Shown: positions 53,461 through 64,000 of the stretch, one piece after another
Layout of the letters: the number at the start of each line of letters is the position of its first letter
How positions within the stretch are numbered: position 1 is the first letter of the stretch
Assembly: GCA_040954595.2 (NCBI GenBank)
Contig: CM082578.2
Span: 11,408,001 to 11,472,000, forward strand
Direction of reading: 5' to 3'
DNA: 64,000 bases
Source: Balanoglossus misakiensis
Lineage: Eukaryota; Hemichordata
The notes under the pieces: model-generated
Databases searched by the model: none
Told to the model about the DNA's origin: nothing
What the model saw: only the letters and a program-made list of their open reading frames with translations
Made by a program: the position numbers and the translations under genes

Positions 53461-53679
53461 TTAGCCCACTGGCGCCAGCGTAGCGGGAGAATGTGCCGCA
53501 AAAGAGATGGGTAACAAACGCCTTCTTGTTTGCTGTTCATACATGAGGTAGGAGTTTGCCTCCATTCTCCGAAGCCCGCAGTGGACTGACCAGTCTTTCC
53601 TGGGCATTTTTCCACCAAGTTTCCAGAGTTTGTCGCGAATATCGGCGAAGTTGCCCGGAGTTGACGCGACACGACTCAT
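53461..53679 (-). other. Unassigned small ORF, divergent from GATA
   Basis: This is a 72-codon ATG frame with A at -3 and C/G-ending codons unlike the surrounding AT-rich DNA. The product is basic and rich in Arg, Lys and Trp. I recognise no family. Two other minus-strand frames overlap it, so the stretch may simply be stop-poor. Function unknown; it could be a chance frame inside a GATA promoter or leader region. Confidence 0.15.
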
Positions 53680-53894
53680 GCTGCTCCCGCACGCTCTTCT
53701 GTTTACGACACCCTTCCGATGTAAACATTGATACTTGGGTTGGCTGTGTGAAGTGAATAACTCAACCGCTTATCGCTGCAATTATATCAGGCCTTCTGAA
53801 TACAAAAGTTCAGAGGTACTGTCCTTTAGCCGTAAATCAAATGTAATCCGTTACTATGATTTCTGGTGATAATTTATTTTCTGTTCCTCCTCAG

Positions 53895-54300
53895 CGCAAC
53901 GGTGTCACCAGCTGGTAGAACCTTTGACACGATATTGGTATCAATTACGCGATATCTCTCAATGAAATTCGTCAATATTATACTTATTATATTTGCTCAC
54001 TTTGTATTTTCGTGTCACTATCGATTGCCGTGCGTTCGAGCCTCCTAACCAGTTTCAGACTAAGTTAAAAAGTCCGTATATTAAGCAATTGATTTATTCT
54101 TCTTCTACCCGATGCAGACTGTTATTGGGATTCCGGTTACAGCCAATACGTCAACAGCGCTGGTCTACAACAAGCCCATCAGCCACTTGTGATTGCAATA
54201 ATCATCGGCTACTGAAGCTCTTACAACCTACTACTACAGGTACTTCGAAAGGTCACCACCAAGAGTTTTGGCGAAAATCGAGACACGGCACGGCGCAAGT
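53895..54300 (+). other. Probable GATA 5' UTR part of the first coding exon, acceptor uncertain
   Basis: Vertebrate GATA2/3 genes place the ATG in exon 2, after a non-coding exon, so a 3' splice site is expected shortly upstream of 54301. Three candidates are visible. TTTTCTGTTCCTCCTCAG ends at 53894 and has the best pyrimidine tract. TTCCGGTTACAG ends at 54142. ACCTACTACTACAG ends at 54239 and is the closest to the ATG. The 53894 choice would leave upstream ATGs in the leader, and the 54239 choice would leave none that I can see. I cannot decide between them without transcript data. Confidence 0.45.
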
Positions 54301-63522
<9,222 letters not shown>

Positions 63523-64000
63523 ATTAGACTTTCAAAAAAGCCGGTCTCCTGGGCCACGGATTGAGATGGCTGGCGGCGATGCGTGTTTGCATAACCAATA
63601 AGAGAGTGATTTGATGTATAAAAGCAATCAGAGGCTGGACCCAGAGAGACTGCTGTTGGGATAGCATACCTCTATTAAATACATGTCTAAGGAACTGAAC
63701 AATACAGCGACGATGTGTATAATTGCTTCTTTTTAGTGGAACCGTGTCGTGTTGATGTGAACATCATATGAGCCGCAAGAAGCTAGAAAAGCCCATTCAG
63801 TCGACAACAGGCACGTTTATTGACAAGAGGGGGAAATCCCTAATACTTGCTCGTAGAACATTGCATGTAGGGGGAGAGACGATTGTCGAACCTTGAAGGA
63901 ACTGCGAACACAGCTCTCCAAAAGAGGCTCTCCATCGGCTCTCCTTTTAATATTTAGTGGCTTATTCCCAGCGCACCCAGTGATGTTCAATTTAGCGCAA
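63523..64000 (+). other. GATA 3' UTR and downstream flank
   Basis: This non-coding sequence follows the stop at 63522. An ATTAAA polyadenylation-signal variant is at 63674-63679; no AATAAA is visible before the window ends, so the true 3' end may lie outside. A CCAAT box (63595) and TATAAAAG (63617-63624) also lie here, probably by chance. Confidence 0.7.
63674..63679 (+). terminator. Possible polyadenylation signal ATTAAA
   Basis: ATTAAA, the commonest variant of AATAAA, lies about 150 bp after the GATA stop codon. It would give a short 3' UTR. I see no clear GT-rich downstream element, so use of a later site is equally possible. Confidence 0.3.

Noticed and set aside
54268-54300. Upstream extension of the GATA N terminus from 54268
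   Set aside because: The codon at 54268 is TTG, not ATG. The family start MEVA at 54301 has a good Kozak context.

Overview
The window is animal genomic DNA. It holds one securely identified protein-coding gene, a GATA1/2/3-class zinc-finger transcription factor on the + strand. Its five coding exons run from 54301 to 63522 and encode 493 or 494 residues. Both GATA fingers are complete. The N-terminal block [11 protein letters not shown] and the block FPPTPPKE mark it as GATA2/3-like. As far as I recall the vertebrate GATA2/GATA3 structure, the coding exon boundaries match it (start exon, N-terminal-domain exon, N-finger exon, C-finger exon, C-terminal exon). Short introns (0.4 to 3.2 kb), abundant simple repeats and a single-copy-looking GATA1/2/3 protein suggest an invertebrate bilaterian, for example a cephalochordate, a hemichordate or a lophotrochozoan. 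The species cannot be fixed from this sequence.

Layout: 1-53346 is a long stretch with no recognisable coding gene on either strand. It holds simple repeats (CT, TCTG, CAGT, GA, GT/CG) and AT-rich blocks dense in homeodomain, POU, GATA and nuclear-receptor-like motifs. It also holds a CTCF-like core at 48562 and several promoter-plus-splice-donor configurations. The best of these is a TATATAAAAG box at 32641, an initiator near 32677 and a consensus donor at 32877/32878. 53347-54300 carries a CCAAT/GC-box/TATA-like cluster and several possible 3' splice sites just before the GATA start codon. 54301-63522 is the GATA coding region. 63523-64000 is its 3' UTR and/or downstream flank, with one ATTAAA signal at 63674.

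Interpretation: vertebrate GATA2 and GATA3 begin with non-coding first exons, and GATA2 uses a distal and a proximal one. The candidate first exons upstream therefore fit a model of one developmental regulator sitting downstream of a large cis-regulatory domain. Exons, reading frames and finger residues are read directly from the sequence. All promoter, enhancer and insulator statements are motif-based inference. Most open frames elsewhere are short, start with non-ATG codons or overlap simple repeats, and I do not annotate them as genes.
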